Source: Prosopocoilus inquinatus (Eukaryota; Arthropoda; Insecta; Coleoptera; Lucanidae). Taken from it: a stretch of 64,000 bases of DNA. The DNA lies in the NCBI GenBank assembly GCA_036172665.1, contig CM069870.1, positions 25,456,001-25,520,000 of the forward strand. Reading direction: 5' to 3'. Shown here one piece after another: positions 35,821-47,779 of the stretch; position 1 is the stretch's first letter, and each line of letters opens with the position of its first letter. The position numbers were made by a program, and so were the translations under genes. The notes beneath the pieces were generated by a model, which was not told the origin of the DNA, ran no database searches, and saw nothing but the letters and a program-made list of their open reading frames with translations.

Positions 35821-36409
35821 GATAATGCGAGAGAGCGCAGATTCTTTATGACGCATACGGGGCAGGTCCATCCAAGGTTAACTCCCCCTGACTTCAGCTA
35901 TCTCTCTCGCACAACGATCTCAAACATTCTTGTGTTCCTACCGAACGCTTCGTCGTGTCACCTATATTTATTATTCACCATGGTTTAAATTTAAATTAAA
36001 AAAAGATATTCACTTCCATATTACATAACAAAACAAATGTTGTTTAACTTTCACAGGTAAACAAGTAGTGGAGAATGTGTGAATCTAAAAATTTCTCGCT
36101 TGTTCCATTTTATGCAACAATACTTATAAAAACAGCTAATGAATAATAGTAACGATGCGATTCGACTTTCCCGGCTTGTGTAATTGACCCCGTGCGTGTA
36201 CATCATCAGTGACACGCATTCGCACTTAAGTCATTACACTCGAAGTAAATAAGCATCATCTTCAGCAAAGTGCAGAGCAGTGTATACTTTTTTTTTAGTT
36301 GCGTAAAGCTGGCGTTACGCCGGCGATAACATTGTTAATAGCAATGTTATTAACGAATACTAAAAACCGACACTGAAAGTATGATTAAATACCAAAAAAG
36401 TGGTACGTA

Positions 36410-36600
36410 CTAACATATTGAAAACATTAACATTCATTATTTCTTTTCAATAACATTTTAATGATATTCTTCATAACTTTGCTAAAAGCCAATATTTTGC
36501 GATTGTTATGTTACTGACATGTTACATATATCTGGCAAAAGATGTTAGTAACATATGGATAACATTTCTTTGTTTTTTGACAAACTAAATGTGCTGTCGA
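36410..36600 (+). repeat. Dispersed repeat shared with 47155-47370
   Basis: Both copies carry ATTATTTCTTTTCA, TAACAT, ATTCTTCA(T/C)AACTTTG, AATATTTTGCGATTG, AAAAGATGTTAGTAAC and TTTCTTTG in order. The right-hand copy holds extra sequence around 47265-47310. Both are preceded by a GCTGGC(G/T)TTAC(G/A)CCG phrase. Confidence 0.6.
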
Positions 36601-36699
36601 CAATTACAAAAATCCAAACTCGAGAAACAGATACCACAGCACAGAAATTGTTAATGCATGCAAACAAATCTCTGCTGCAAATGCAGATTCCCTCAAAGT

Positions 36700-38900
36700 T
36701 GACTGACAAATACAGAGAAGTCGAAAACCATTAAAGAAGTGAAGAAGTACGTAAGTGAAGGAATTAAACCAGAGCGAGCAGGAGATGATGATGAAGGTCA
36801 CGTGAAAGTAGGCAGCAGAAAGAGACGACAACCCGACCAAAAACTGCTGATCATGCATGAGGAAGTAAAATTGCTACCAATTGTGTCCATAAACACGGAT
36901 ATTGTAGAGACTGAAGACCTAACTTACATTTCCTTGGGAGATGTCATGTTTTTATCTGTGGTGTTTGCCCAACGGCGTCTTAAGTCATAGACTTGTCAGG
37001 ACCTCTGGAGCGGGAGTGTATTTTTGTGTGTTTAAAGTGTTCCACGGCTTTGTTACATCCAAACTTCCTCGCCGTTGAAGGGGAAGTAGTGTTGAATTTT
37101 CTCCCCAACACTAATGGGTACCTGAAGTGAGTAATGACCCACGAGAAATATCCCGAGCAGGTGCGAACCCACAACCTTATGTTTGCAAGGCCGGTCCTTT
37201 ACCACTGGACCATTCAGGCGTTGATGTTACCAAGCAAATTGTTGTTATAACTACAGGATAATACATTGTGCAAAAATCAGAAGAAGAAGAAGCACATCAA
37301 AACGTTTTTAACACATCAGAAAATATGAAGTAAAAAAATACTAGAAGAAGACAAAGTAGAATCTGGTGACTACGAATTAGAACAAATTACCTTTGGTTCG
37401 GTACAAACTAGATTAAGGATTAATGTCGTGGGAGAAGCTCAACCTCACACGAAGAAGTCCAAGCAAAAGAAAGGGGCCCAAAAGCAACCAATGCGCGTGT
37501 TAGATCAAGTACGCGATTCTGTCGTTGAAATTAATAACATTGAGGAGGTAATGGACGTTCTCCTTAACAAGCAGCTTCGCGACAACTCAACAAGGAGTGT
37601 TACCTACCCTCTTCAATACCTCAAGCGACGAACACAAGGATAAGAAATGAAGACGAAATAAAAACAAGCATAAGAAACGTGTGGCGACGGCATTGCCCCC
37701 CCCCCCCCCCCAGAAAATGTCATTCCAGTGAAAAAAGACGTCCAAAAAAATTCCTACTGTAATTATCCAAAGTGAGGTTCAACTTGATGAAGTGAAAGAT
37801 GACGTGCTTGCAATAATCGATGTGGCTGTAGTCGTTCGCAAAGTTGAAATTAAGAAAAGAAAGCGGAAGAGAAAAGGTAAAGCAGAAGCTAAGGAGACTG
37901 AAGCTCAGTTGTTAGAAATCGTAGAGTTTGAGACTGATGAACCAAAAATTAATACTACGTCTAACAAAACACCGAAAAGTAAAAGCACGATCAAGAAAGA
38001 TGTGATTAAAGAAGACCCATTTTCTGCTGCGCCAATCACACAGGAGCGAAGACGAAGCAGCGCTGAAGACTGAAGATCGCCATTTGATTGGAGATAGCTT
38101 AGATATCAAAGAGGAAATCGTAAAGCAAAGAAAAATAGCCGAAGTTTGAATGGTTTGAAATTATTTCGGACGCTTTACCGAAAGTCGGTAAGCCAAAAGA
38201 AAAGCCCCAATACAATCCCAACCGAAAGAAGAAAAGGTAAAATTGGAGAGTTCCAAACAACCGAAAGAGGGAAAGGGCTAGAAGAGTAAAAAGAAGGCGA
38301 AATCCAAAGATAAAGATGAAGTGGGTGGCAATCGAAGTGTAGCAATCGAAAATGATGGCAGAAGAAAAAGAGAAGATTGAACGTCTAACATCCGTTGAGC
38401 TCCAAGAAGCTGACGCAATTAACAAAGCATTCAGGGGCCCATAATTGAAGGATCTGTAAAAGCAGCAGAAATAATGGTTGCCAAAGACAAAATTATAGAA
38501 CAAGAACCTCAGCGAGAAAGGAAAATTACAAACTGGAGACTTGGAGATGCTAAAAATGGAAAAAACAGTTGGTAAAGACGAAACTGTAAAAGAAGAAAAC
38601 ATACAAAAGCCAGAAATGGAAGAATGCAAAGGAAATAGAAATAACAATTGCCAAAGACGAAGTTGTAAAAGAAGAATTGCGGATTGAAGACTTACAAAAG
38701 CCAGAAATTGAGGAAATTATGAAGGCAACAGAAATAGCAGCTGGTTGGCAGAGATGAAATTTTAAAAGAAGAACCCCTCAACAAAAATTACATACTGGAG
38801 ACTTAGAAAAGCCAGAAATTGCAGAAGAAATTACAAAAGCCGCAGATGAAGTTCTTCAACCGGAAACAATAACCGCTGTTATGATCAATCTTCGGACGTT
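36700..38900 (+). pseudogene. Lys/Glu-rich coding-like stretch, broken
   Basis: Less AT-biased than its surroundings, this stretch reads as charged protein in shifting + frames. One piece is a 36739-36990 frame with GSRKRRQPDQK and VETEDLTYISLGDV. Another at 37428-37643 starts VGEAQPHTKKSKQKKG. A third at 37792-38073 contains EIKKRKRKRKGKAEAKETEA and SKSTIKKDVIKEDP. After 38.4 kb a repeated phrase like LQKPEIEEI(M/T)KA(T/A) and AKDEVVKEE recurs, crossing stops and frameshifts. A SINE (36990-37221) and a 15-base C run (37697-37711) interrupt it. The composition recalls PEVK-like or other repetitive muscle or cytoskeletal proteins, but no family is assigned. It looks like a retroposed or relic copy of a repetitive gene rather than a Traf4 exon. 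Confidence 0.4.
36990..37221 (-). mobile_element. tRNA-derived SINE
   Basis: Read on the minus strand from 37221, the sequence opens with an RNA polymerase III A-box-like TGGTCCAGTGGTAAAGG and a B-box-like GGGTTCGCACC (37170-37160) about 30 bases later. That is the internal promoter spacing of a tRNA gene. A ~150 bp unrelated body follows. It lacks the folded acceptor and anticodon arms of a functional tRNA. It interrupts the charged coding-like stretch. Confidence 0.7.
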
Positions 38901-39717
38901 TGTATGGATATTCACAGTCACTTCGTCTCCTGAATGCAACGCGCACGCTCGCCATCAATTCATGAGCGCCGGGCTATTAATGCGATGATTTCGTAGGATG
39001 CCGAACTTATGAGAATGACGTTGAGTTCCATACTTTCATCCGATGTCCGGTTCTGATTTATAATTTTGAACGCACCTCCTAGTTATTTTATTTTTTTTAT
39101 CAAAGTACGATGTTATTTAAAACTTTATAATTATCATCTCGTAACGGTAGTTTCCCGTTTATTTATGATATAAATATTTTGCAGATCGCACTATAATTTA
39201 AGTAACAATCCGTAAACATTCTCTTACGTGTGTGTGAATATAAATTACGCACAGTCTTTGCTATTTAGCCTCTCATCACTTTCTTAAAATAGGCATCCTC
39301 AATGAACTCACGCTCACATTACTAAACAATAATAAATGACCCTGGTTAAATGCACGAACCTAACTTTCGTAAAACACACACAAATTATTCTCAACCGAAA
39401 TTTGCAGTTTTGTGAGGTGATGTCACTTTTACTCGCCAGGGGCCAACAACCTAAATAATTTTCGAGCGAAGGTGCAGGCAGGTGCGTCCGTCTCCTACAT
39501 TTTCTTTTTTTTTGCTTTGTTTTTCTCGTTTTGTTACGTACATCGCATCGTTTAAACGGTGTAAACAGATACACTGAAGCAAGTTTCGCGTATATCTTTC
39601 CTCTAAAGATATGATGAACAGGTGAACCGAAAAGACAAGACGAGAAGGTATGTTTCCTTTTGAAGAAACACAAACACCGCCTACGATATACCCGCCACTG
39701 CAACAAGCGATCAATTA

Positions 39718-40770
39718 TACAGGGTGTGCTACACAACTACCTTTAAATGAGTACACCTAAGTTGCCTTGGTACTTGTAACATCGTCTTTCAAAGAATTTG
39801 CTTCAGTAATGTAAGACCGGCCGCAAAATTATCAAAACATTTTCTTTTCATTATTATAAAAACATATTAATGCGTATACTTAAATATAATTAATCAAACG
39901 CTCACCCTTTCCTTCGGCTACTGGGAACCTTCCGCCACCGTCATCGCCCAATGACACATAACGTTCATGCAACAATAACATGTGTTACAATCACATGTCA
40001 AGAGTCAACAGTTATTTACTCACCGGGGACCCCCGGTCCCCAAGGCCACAACGGTCTGCACTTGCTCCACCGACTCTTAAGCTCTATTTATAGTTCACAC
40101 TCGTGCCTCTACCATATCTCTTAATGGTACCGACCTTGGGCCTTCCCAAACTCATTTCTGTTGCTCTCTCATATGTTCCAATTCTCTAAAATATTATTTC
40201 CACAAGCACACTCTACATGCACCGCAGATAGCTTCACTTAGGTACATGCAAACACGCTCTACCCCACGCCTTGGTACTATCCGACCCGTAGATTCTCTAC
40301 CACCAATCTACTCTTCCACCAGGTGGTGTGGCATCTCACCACCGGCCTCCACCTGGCACGTAAGGCTGGTGACAATTCCTCAGGGCCGCCCGCTACATCG
40401 GGTCCCCTTGGGATCACCTTGGACCGTGAACAGTACGTCGTTCACTCTCGGCTGCGTTTTTAAACCTTGTTAGTACGATCCCCCTTCGGGGATGGCTACT
40501 CATGCAATGATGTCCCCAACGTCCCCGACGTCCCAGACATCCCGCAACCACCCCCGCCAACATAGTCCAACTAGTCAGCGGTTAAGTGATGTAGCACCTG
40601 CCACGCCTTGCCGAGCCTAAACCCAGGGGAATCGCTCATTCATACCAAGCAAGAAGTAGATCAAGCTAATTCTCTACATATCATGCAATTTGCTATAATA
40701 TACAACTTATCTCTAAATCGTACTGCATCTCTCCGGTGTGGCGCACAATATTTCCTAAACACACCCTGTA
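39718..40770. mobile_element. 1.05-kb element with TACAGGGTGTG ends
   Basis: TACAGGGTGTG at the left and CACACCCTGTA at the right are mirrors. The ends resemble the element at 10429. The interior is the unusual GC-rich block listed next; no long arms were seen, so the two ends might instead belong to separate elements. Confidence 0.5.
39930..40563 (-). mobile_element. GC-rich block, candidate solo LTR
   Basis: Much richer in G+C than the rest of the window. On the minus strand it opens TGTTGGCGGGGGTGG and holds a TATA-like CTATAAATAG (near 40090) followed ~30-60 bases later by a GC-rich leader. That order of a TG start, TATA box and leader suits an LTR. No CA end or target duplication was identified. 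Alternatives are a captured CpG-rich regulatory block or a transposon interior. Confidence 0.3.
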
Positions 40771-41831
40771 TGTACGGACCCTGTATATAATACACGCCGA
40801 CTATAATCGTACGCAAACATCGCATACCCCGAGCCGCGAGATTGGCCAATAACGCGCTTGCCGTGTAATAATAATTCTTCCGCATGTTTTATGTATTATT
40901 AATTATTAATACCCCAAATACTTATTAGCGTGTGCATCGTTTAACAGCATATCAACCACTGCCCCGGCCCTTGGACGAAGCTATGTCGCCCCGACCGATT
41001 TTGTTTATTGTTTACGTTTCCCAAGTGCCATCTCGCATTCCAACCGTCTGGGCTTATATTCGATGCATTTTAGGCGAAACTGTAATTTCTTAAATTATAG
41101 ATCCTTTATATTTTTTTTACTTAATAAAAATATATCTAACAGTAATATAAACATTACAACAGGATTCCCACTCACCGGGAGAAGTCGAGGCATTGAGAAA
41201 ATGTTCATAATATACGGGAAAAGTTATGGAATTGGTAACATTGAGCAATTTTTAATAGAAATGCCTCAACGATTATACACTTTTAAAGCAATAGCATACA
41301 TTAATTCTACATAAGGTATATTTGTTCTTTTAATCAGTTGTTCCGCAATAATATAATCATCTGTGCTGTGACTATTTATCGTCAAGTGGACTGGGCTACT
41401 TCTAGTAACCATTTGGCTTACTTTTTTTTACAATAGCGGCTGGCGATCAAAATGAGCCAATTAATTTTCATTTGGCTGCGTGCGACAATAAATCTGAAAT
41501 TCATATATGCAAGTATTAAGTTTGACATTTACGGATTTTTTATTTCCTTATTTTTAAACTTTTTGAACTTCATTTTAATCGATCGAAAATGTCCGGTGCA
41601 AATCAAGTAGTAGAAAGTGCAATTTTAACATTTTTAATAATAAATTTTAATATTCTATTTACTTAAGTCTCTCTGAATATTTTTTACTTGGGTTGAATAG
41701 AATTAGGTTGAATTTAGTTGGATTGGGTTGAGATAGAACATTTTTTTAGATTTCTTATTCAGTTTTTCAATTTTAATTTTTTTACTTCATTTTTTTAAAG
41801 CAAAGTCAAAGCGTAATGAAAGTTTTAAAAC

Positions 41832-41929
41832 TTTTGTTGCAAATCGTTTTTGATTGCTGATGAAGTGCCAAGTAGGGCTGAAACAGCTGTACAGAGGATT
41901 CCTGCACTTAAAAACGATTTGCAACAAAA
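41832..41929 (+). ncRNA. Hammerhead-ribozyme-like motif 1, in a 20-bp hairpin
   Basis: The core CTGATGA is at 41857-41863 and GAAA at 41880-41883. Stem III ACAG/CTGT follows without a loop, and the predicted cut lies after GTA at 41891. Stem II (AGTGCC / GGGCT) has one mismatch and one wobble. Stem I starts G-C, U-A, U-G. The motif is enclosed by a perfect 20-bp inverted repeat, 41832-41851 with 41910-41929, that would extend stem I. It lies in the sense strand of Traf4 intron 1. Very short stem III is typical of hammerheads in Penelope-like elements and animal satellites, which often act as dimers. Confidence 0.6.
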
Positions 41930-42521
41930 TTTAGATTTTTTTGTTTTTTAATGTTTTTGTTCTTTTGTTATTCAGTTGGGTTGACCTTGAGATTGGTCAA
42001 GCTTCGCTTTAATCGTGTTTTTAACATTTTTTTACTTCCAATTTCTTTGTCCTTTTAATTTTATGCTTCGATTGAAGAGCGTCAGGTTGAGCTTGATTGA
42101 CCTTGAGATTGGTTGAGTTACACTTCAAGTATGTACTTTTAATTGTTTATATTTTTATTTGTTTTTTATACTGTGGCGAGCAATAAACTTTTAATCGCCA
42201 GTGATTGTCAAAGAAACCTGACTTGCATTTTATTAAAAATAAGGAAAGCCACGTCTTAATTTTGAATAATAATCTCTTAAAAATTTATTTTCAATATTGT
42301 TGTGGAAACAGAAAGAATATTTATATCGAAATTTTTAATTTCTAGAATAAATTCTGACATCTTCATTGACAATGACGACCAAAATTTATTGTTCGGGACT
42401 GTACATATTTATTAGCGATTCATCGATCATTCACGTTTCGCTGTACGTCGGCTTTTGAATCATTTTTTTACCATTATCCGAGCAATTGTAAAGATTATTA
42501 TATTATTATTATTATACAAAG

Positions 42522-42791
42522 TGATCAAGTAGAACTGTTTCAGTTGGCAATGCTTAATTTTATTTTAAAATGATACAACTTCCTGTTTGTTGACGACTTG
42601 ACGCTGACAGCCTTCAATTTTGGCAAGCGTTTCAGATTCAAAGTAAATGCTCGATGTAACCTACAAATTTGTCGCTAAGTCAAATATCTGTGAAATTAAT
42701 CAACAAAACATATTCGGCTGCAGTGTTGCAAACAGTTGAATAAAAAAATGCTCTTAATTGTGTTGCCAACTCAAACAGTTCTACTTGATCA
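42522..42791. mobile_element. 270-bp MITE, TGATCAAGTAGAACTG ends
   Basis: TGATCAAGTAGAACTGTTT and its mirror AAACAGTTCTACTTGATCA are followed inward by AGTTGGCAA/TTGCCAACT, about 30 bp with one mismatch. It is non-coding. Confidence 0.8.
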
Positions 42792-43834
42792 ACCAGTACT
42801 ATAATTACGTGTTTTGTAAAAAAATTATTTTAATGTGGACGGGGGCGACTTTTGCTATGAAAAGTTGGCGATAATTGGTTGCACAGAGTTGGCAACGCTG
42901 TTCCACAGAAGACATTTAAATATTTTGAAAGTTTTCAAATTTTCAAACTCGAAACTTTTGTAAAATCTGCTAAGTCGTATTTAAATAGTACCATTTTGGA
43001 AAAAGAAAAATTACAGGAAACTGTAATGTTTAATAAGTGACTTCCACGATCACTTCCACTTCCACCAACAGACAGTTTTTGATTAGCTGTTTGGAAAATA
43101 AGCAAAGCGTAACTGACGCGTGTTATTACAATTCTTGTTTTTTTTTCGTTATACTGGTATGTAAAATTCTGTAATATAAGCCATTTTTGTACTTATATTA
43201 AATTTTAAAAGAAATGTCTTAGGGCAATTTTATAAATTTATTTCACCACCACATGTTTAGTCTTATTTTAAGAAAAATTGCATAGTTCAGTGAATCGCGA
43301 ATAAGTTTTTTTTTTAACAAAAAAAAATGTTCTTAGAGTCTTTAATGTAGGCAACCGCATATACTACTGTGCTCGTTGTGTTGCCTACAACACTAAGGTG
43401 TCTTGTTTCTTGAAAAGATTTAATTTATTATGTCTAAATAAACATGCAGGTTACTAAAATTAATTGTTTCTAATTCAAAATTTTCTCCACTGATAACTGT
43501 GAAAAATGAAATAATTTTTCTTTTATGCGTGTAAAATACCTTTTCTTAAACCAGGAATTAGAAAATTGTTTAAATAAGTTTGAAAATAAGAAAATTGGAT
43601 AATCTCGGAGAATCGACAGTTTCCAAGTTTTTCAACTAGAAAATTTATCCTTTCCGCCTGTAGTGCAGGCAACCGTATAAACAGCGACCTCACCGGTTTG
43701 CCTACATTTAAGGTTTTTTTAAATTTAATTATTTTTATTACACGAATTAAAGTGTTATTAAAATTAATTGTACAACATCTTTTAAGGCAACTCAATGATT
43801 TATCTCATACATGCGCGTGAAACGTAAAATTAAA

Positions 43835-43960
43835 GATAAAACAGCGACATCCTACGATCGCTGCTGCTGACGAAGCCCCAAGCAGGGCTGAAACAGCTGT
43901 ACAGAGGCTGCTCGAGGTTTTCACTGCAATCAGAAATGATTTGCAACAAAATTTTGTAAA
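43835..43960 (+). ncRNA. Hammerhead-ribozyme-like motif 2
   Basis: Complete core: CTGACGA (43867-43873), a perfect 5-bp stem II AGCCC/GGGCT (43874-43878 with 43885-43889), GAAA (43890-43893), stem III ACAG/CTGT, and a predicted cut after GTA at 43901. Stem I pairs CTG (43864-43866) with CAG (43902-43904), then a mismatch, then three more pairs. Upstream is the box AACAGCGACATCCTACGATC and downstream the box GATTTGCAACAAAATTTT, both shared with other repeats in the window. It is in the sense strand of Traf4 intron 1. Confidence 0.7.
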
Positions 43961-44676
43961 ATGAACACTCAAAATAATTTCGTAATCAGAGTCAAAGAGG
44001 TAGTCAGTTTTCTTATTAAACTAGAATGACATGGTGTCGGTGGTTGTCATACAGCCTGCAGACAGACGTATATTTCTTAATCGTGCGTTTACTAATCGAA
44101 ACCGATTTAGAACCGCGTGTTCTCGCGTTTTTGAGTTCAACAGCCGTACTGTGTACTTACAATACAGAAGAATCCATCCGCTCATTCACTGTGCGCGTAA
44201 TTACGCCATCACACGATAAAACCCTAATCTCTTTACTACATTCATTTCTGTTATCTATCTTCTCGGTTTAAGAGAAATCATTCGTGCCTTTTTAATCTAA
44301 AATGTGAAACTCATCTCGAGTATAAACTAGATTGTAAACACACGCAAGTTTCTGGGTTAACGGTACCGAATTTCTCTTTTCTACTCTCGCAAATGAAATT
44401 ATGCAGTTTCGTTAATTACACCGAGGAAGATGTTTGTTTTACGCTGCACAACGCGAGGAAGCGATAGGGTATCGCGTGAGAGAACGAACATTTTCGAAAG
44501 TAAAAAAATAAGTATATGGGGTGTTATTAAAATAGTCATTTGCTGAAAATACGTTAACCTAAGCGTGAAAAGTTTTATCGATTCATTAAACTTGAATCAC
44601 CTGGTATATTTAAGTTTGTCTTTAAATTAGATTTTGTGTTACACTGCATTTTAATTCGATCACTATCGTCGATCTA

Positions 44677-45976
44677 TGTACGTGGGCTGATGGAAAAGTT
44701 TCTGGAAACGGTATGAATAAACGCATGTGAAATTTGGTAAACGGTATCATTATTTTTCGAAGTATTCGCCTTTGACGTCAATACACTCTTGCATATGCTC
44801 GAACCAATTTCTAAAGAACGTTTTCTACTCTAAAGATGGTACCTCAGAAACCAGTGTCCGGAATGTTTCAACCGCTGCTTCAGCCGACGAAAATCGCTCA
44901 CCACGCATTTTATTTTTGATAATTGGGAACAAAAAGAAATCATTAGGTGATAAATCAGGTGAATATGGACAATGAGTCTTTAATTCAACATTATTGTTGG
45001 ACAAAAAAATCAATTGTTTGACAGGCTGAGTGAGAGTTGGCGTTGTCATGATGGAGAATAATTCGTCGATTTCGATTGTTTCTTCTTATTTGATCGATGA
45101 CTTCCGGCAAACAAATTGTAGTATACCAATCAGCATTCACGGTTTTTCGATCCTCTAAAGACACGGTTGCTACATGTCCAATTAAACCAAAGAAACAAGC
45201 AATCATTTGCTTCGCAGCACTGCGTGAACAGACAAGTTTTGTTGGTTTTGGTTCATTTTGAAATACCCAAACGCTAGATTGTTGTTTACTTTCTGGCTCG
45301 TACGAATAGATCCACGTTTCGTGACCAGTAACGATGTTATAAACTAAATTTGAACGACCTCCATTGAATTTCTTCAGGATTTCTTTGCACCATTTGACAC
45401 GACCCTACTTTTGCGCATCTGTTAAATTGTGTGGGATCCAATGACTGCAAAGCTTTCGTACGTTCAAATGATCATGCAAAATCTGGTGTATTGCTTTCAT
45501 GTCAATGCGTAAGGATGCTTGAATCTCACGGTATGTCACATGTCGATCTCGCTCAAGCATTTCATGCACAGCATCTACATTAGTGGCAACAACAGATGTT
45601 GATGGACGACCTTCACGAAATTCGTCACTGAGAGAGGTACGTCCACGCTAGAATTCGACAAACCAATTAAAAACACTGCTCTTTGATGGTGCTTCATCTC
45701 CAAAAGCCAAATGAAGCCGATCGAGCCATTGTTTCGGCGTTAGACCACATTTGAAATCGTAAAAAATCATGGCACGAAAATTTTCAAGCGAGATTTCCAT
45801 GTTTACACAAAATTACTTTTTCTCGAATGCTGTACAAACAAAACTAGTTCACTTGGATAGGAACTGTCAATAGAATTACAGGCGAAAACGTGAAATTTTT
45901 CAATTATGACAGTTGATAAACGCTAACAATTCTAAACCTACTAGATTCCAGAAACTTTTCCAGCAGCCCACGTACA
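44677..45976 (-). mobile_element. Mariner-like transposon, complete ends, dead transposase
   Basis: The 1300-bp element has inverted ends TGTACGTGGGCTG(A/C)TGGAA..., matching over about 30 bases with one mismatch, and TA on both sides (44675-44676 and 45977-45978). The transposase is on the minus strand and starts at 45800 with MEISLENFRAMIFYDF. The middle keeps the DDE-region phrases VTGHETWIYSYEP and IILHHDNANSH, and the third region YSPDLSPNDFFLFP, giving the D...D...34D pattern of mariner. The end reads WFEHMQECIDVKGEYFEK. Two in-frame stops (after FNWFVEF and after LTDAQK) and a frameshift near 45010, between the second and third catalytic regions, make it inactive. The near-intact ends point to a moderately recent arrival. 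The mellifera-type subfamily is likely but not certain. Confidence 0.92.
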
Positions 45977-45999
45977 TACATAAATAACTTTTGAAGAAG

Positions 46000-47150
46000 A
46001 AATTATTAGAAAATATTGAAGAATTCCGTTGAGATACCGTTAATTATCTTCTAAGATATTTATCAATTAAGTACATAATAATCTAATAAATAATAATAGT
46101 TTTCGAAGTACACTGATCGATAGAGAGTACTAAACAGTGTAAGAAGTAATTACAGGAAAATCCGAGCTGGTGGAGATGTGGGTCATCGTATCGTACAAGT
46201 AACCGTGATATTTCCTGTCTGTCTCTGAGACAAGCGTTTAAAATTCTATTCGTTTCTTTCACCGAGGAATAAAACACACCGTTTCATCATCCTCTGACTG
46301 TTGGAACAACTCTCTGTATTTTAAGAATAATAAATATCAGGCGAACCAAACCCCAATTCGCAACACACAATTTAGTTATATATACTTATCGTTCAGGGGC
46401 GATTTCTTTTCTTCTTCACACGGTACCTTCCTTTTTTTACCTTCAATTCGACCACGTGTACGGCTACCTTTTAGGATACAACTCTTGTGTCCACCCTTGT
46501 CAACGGCAAATAAAACTGACACACCGAAAGCTGTAATTTACGACTCTCCTAACAATTGCCACTTTTTTTTTGGGGGGTGTTCCGAAAATTTGGGTGGTAT
46601 ATGACTCACGCAAGTAAATAATGCGATTCTAGCTGCGATAATTTCGTTGCCGGTGGATTTCTGGTAACTGCCATGTCGGCTTAATTGAGTGAAACCGTAA
46701 AATACTGCTGTTTGTTTGGCCTAATGTCATTTAATTGGTGATATCATGCGATATGCGGCGGAGAAAATCTCCTTTTAACTGATGACACCACGTCGTGGTT
46801 TAAGCATTTTAATAAAGCAAACTGACGTAAATAATTTGGGGACTCTAATAGAATGACGGAATTCATTTAAACTGTTCGACATTTTAAAGCTGGCTTTACA
46901 CCGCTGATAAAAAAATATTAAACTGGCAGTAAAAAAATGTTAAACAATTCACGACACACATTTTTGTTCGGTTCATTTCGAACGAAGCGGCAACGAGCAT
47001 GTGGGAATTCACACGTCGCTGCAGCGTTGTACGTTTGCCGCCTCTTTTGTATTTAATCAAAAAAAATATGTATTCCGTTCCCTGGTTATCAACATCACAA
47101 ATGACATTTGCTATTGATATGTAAATAACTATCGAACATGTATTAGTAGT
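46000..47150. other. Intronic stretch without recognised features
   Basis: No exon was recognised. The only structure is the start of the repeat shared with 36.3 kb (GCTGGCTTTACACCG near 46890). Confidence 0.4.
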
Positions 47151-47154
47151 AACA

Positions 47155-47370
47155 CGTTGACAATAACTTTTATTTTGCTGTTAACATTTATTATTTCTTT
47201 TCACTAACATGTTAATAAACATTCTTCACAACTTTGTTATTAGCAAATATTTTGCGATTGGTGTGGAGGCCGTCTAGATCAAAAGAGAATGTGTTTAATT
47301 AAATGTTATGTTTGGAAAAAGATGTTAGTAACGTACGGATACCATTTCTTTGGTTTTTGAGAAACTAATG
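47155..47370 (+). repeat. Dispersed repeat shared with 36410-36600
   Basis: Second copy of the TAACAT-rich repeat, with an extra ~45 bp segment (GGAGGCCGTCTAGATC) not present in the first. Confidence 0.6.
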
Positions 47371-47779
47371 TCCCCTACATATTTTAAATTGCGGCCTGAT
47401 GCCTTCTGGCCGTTATAATAGGAAAACAGACAAACAAACCAGCAAGTAGGTAAAAAAAATAGAAAATAATGTTTGTTTACGTGTTAGACAGCGATTTAAA
47501 ATTTTATTGAGGAGACATTACTTTTAATTATGACTGTACGTCCACAGTTTGTTAATCTTTTGTTTATCTGTATTCAATATTCGCATTTTTCAAAGCTAAA
47601 AAATGGAAGGGGATTCGCAGGGATTTCCAAACATTCTTGAGCACGGACCCCTTACAAGAATATAAATATTTCCATCGACCCCCTTTCAAATATTATTAAT
47701 TTTCTTAAAAGAGTATCTATTTGTAGAATACTGTTTCTGTCGGGCTTCATTTAATTTTTTTATTACAAATCTATCGTAT

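Noticed and set aside
37160..37212. Possible functional tRNA gene (A and B boxes)
   Set aside because: The cloverleaf does not close (no acceptor or anticodon stem); a SINE head explains it better.
38099..38647. 182-codon minus-strand ORF
   Set aside because: It is the shadow of the Lys/Glu-rich plus-strand relic, read backwards as Phe/Leu/Ser; no motif.
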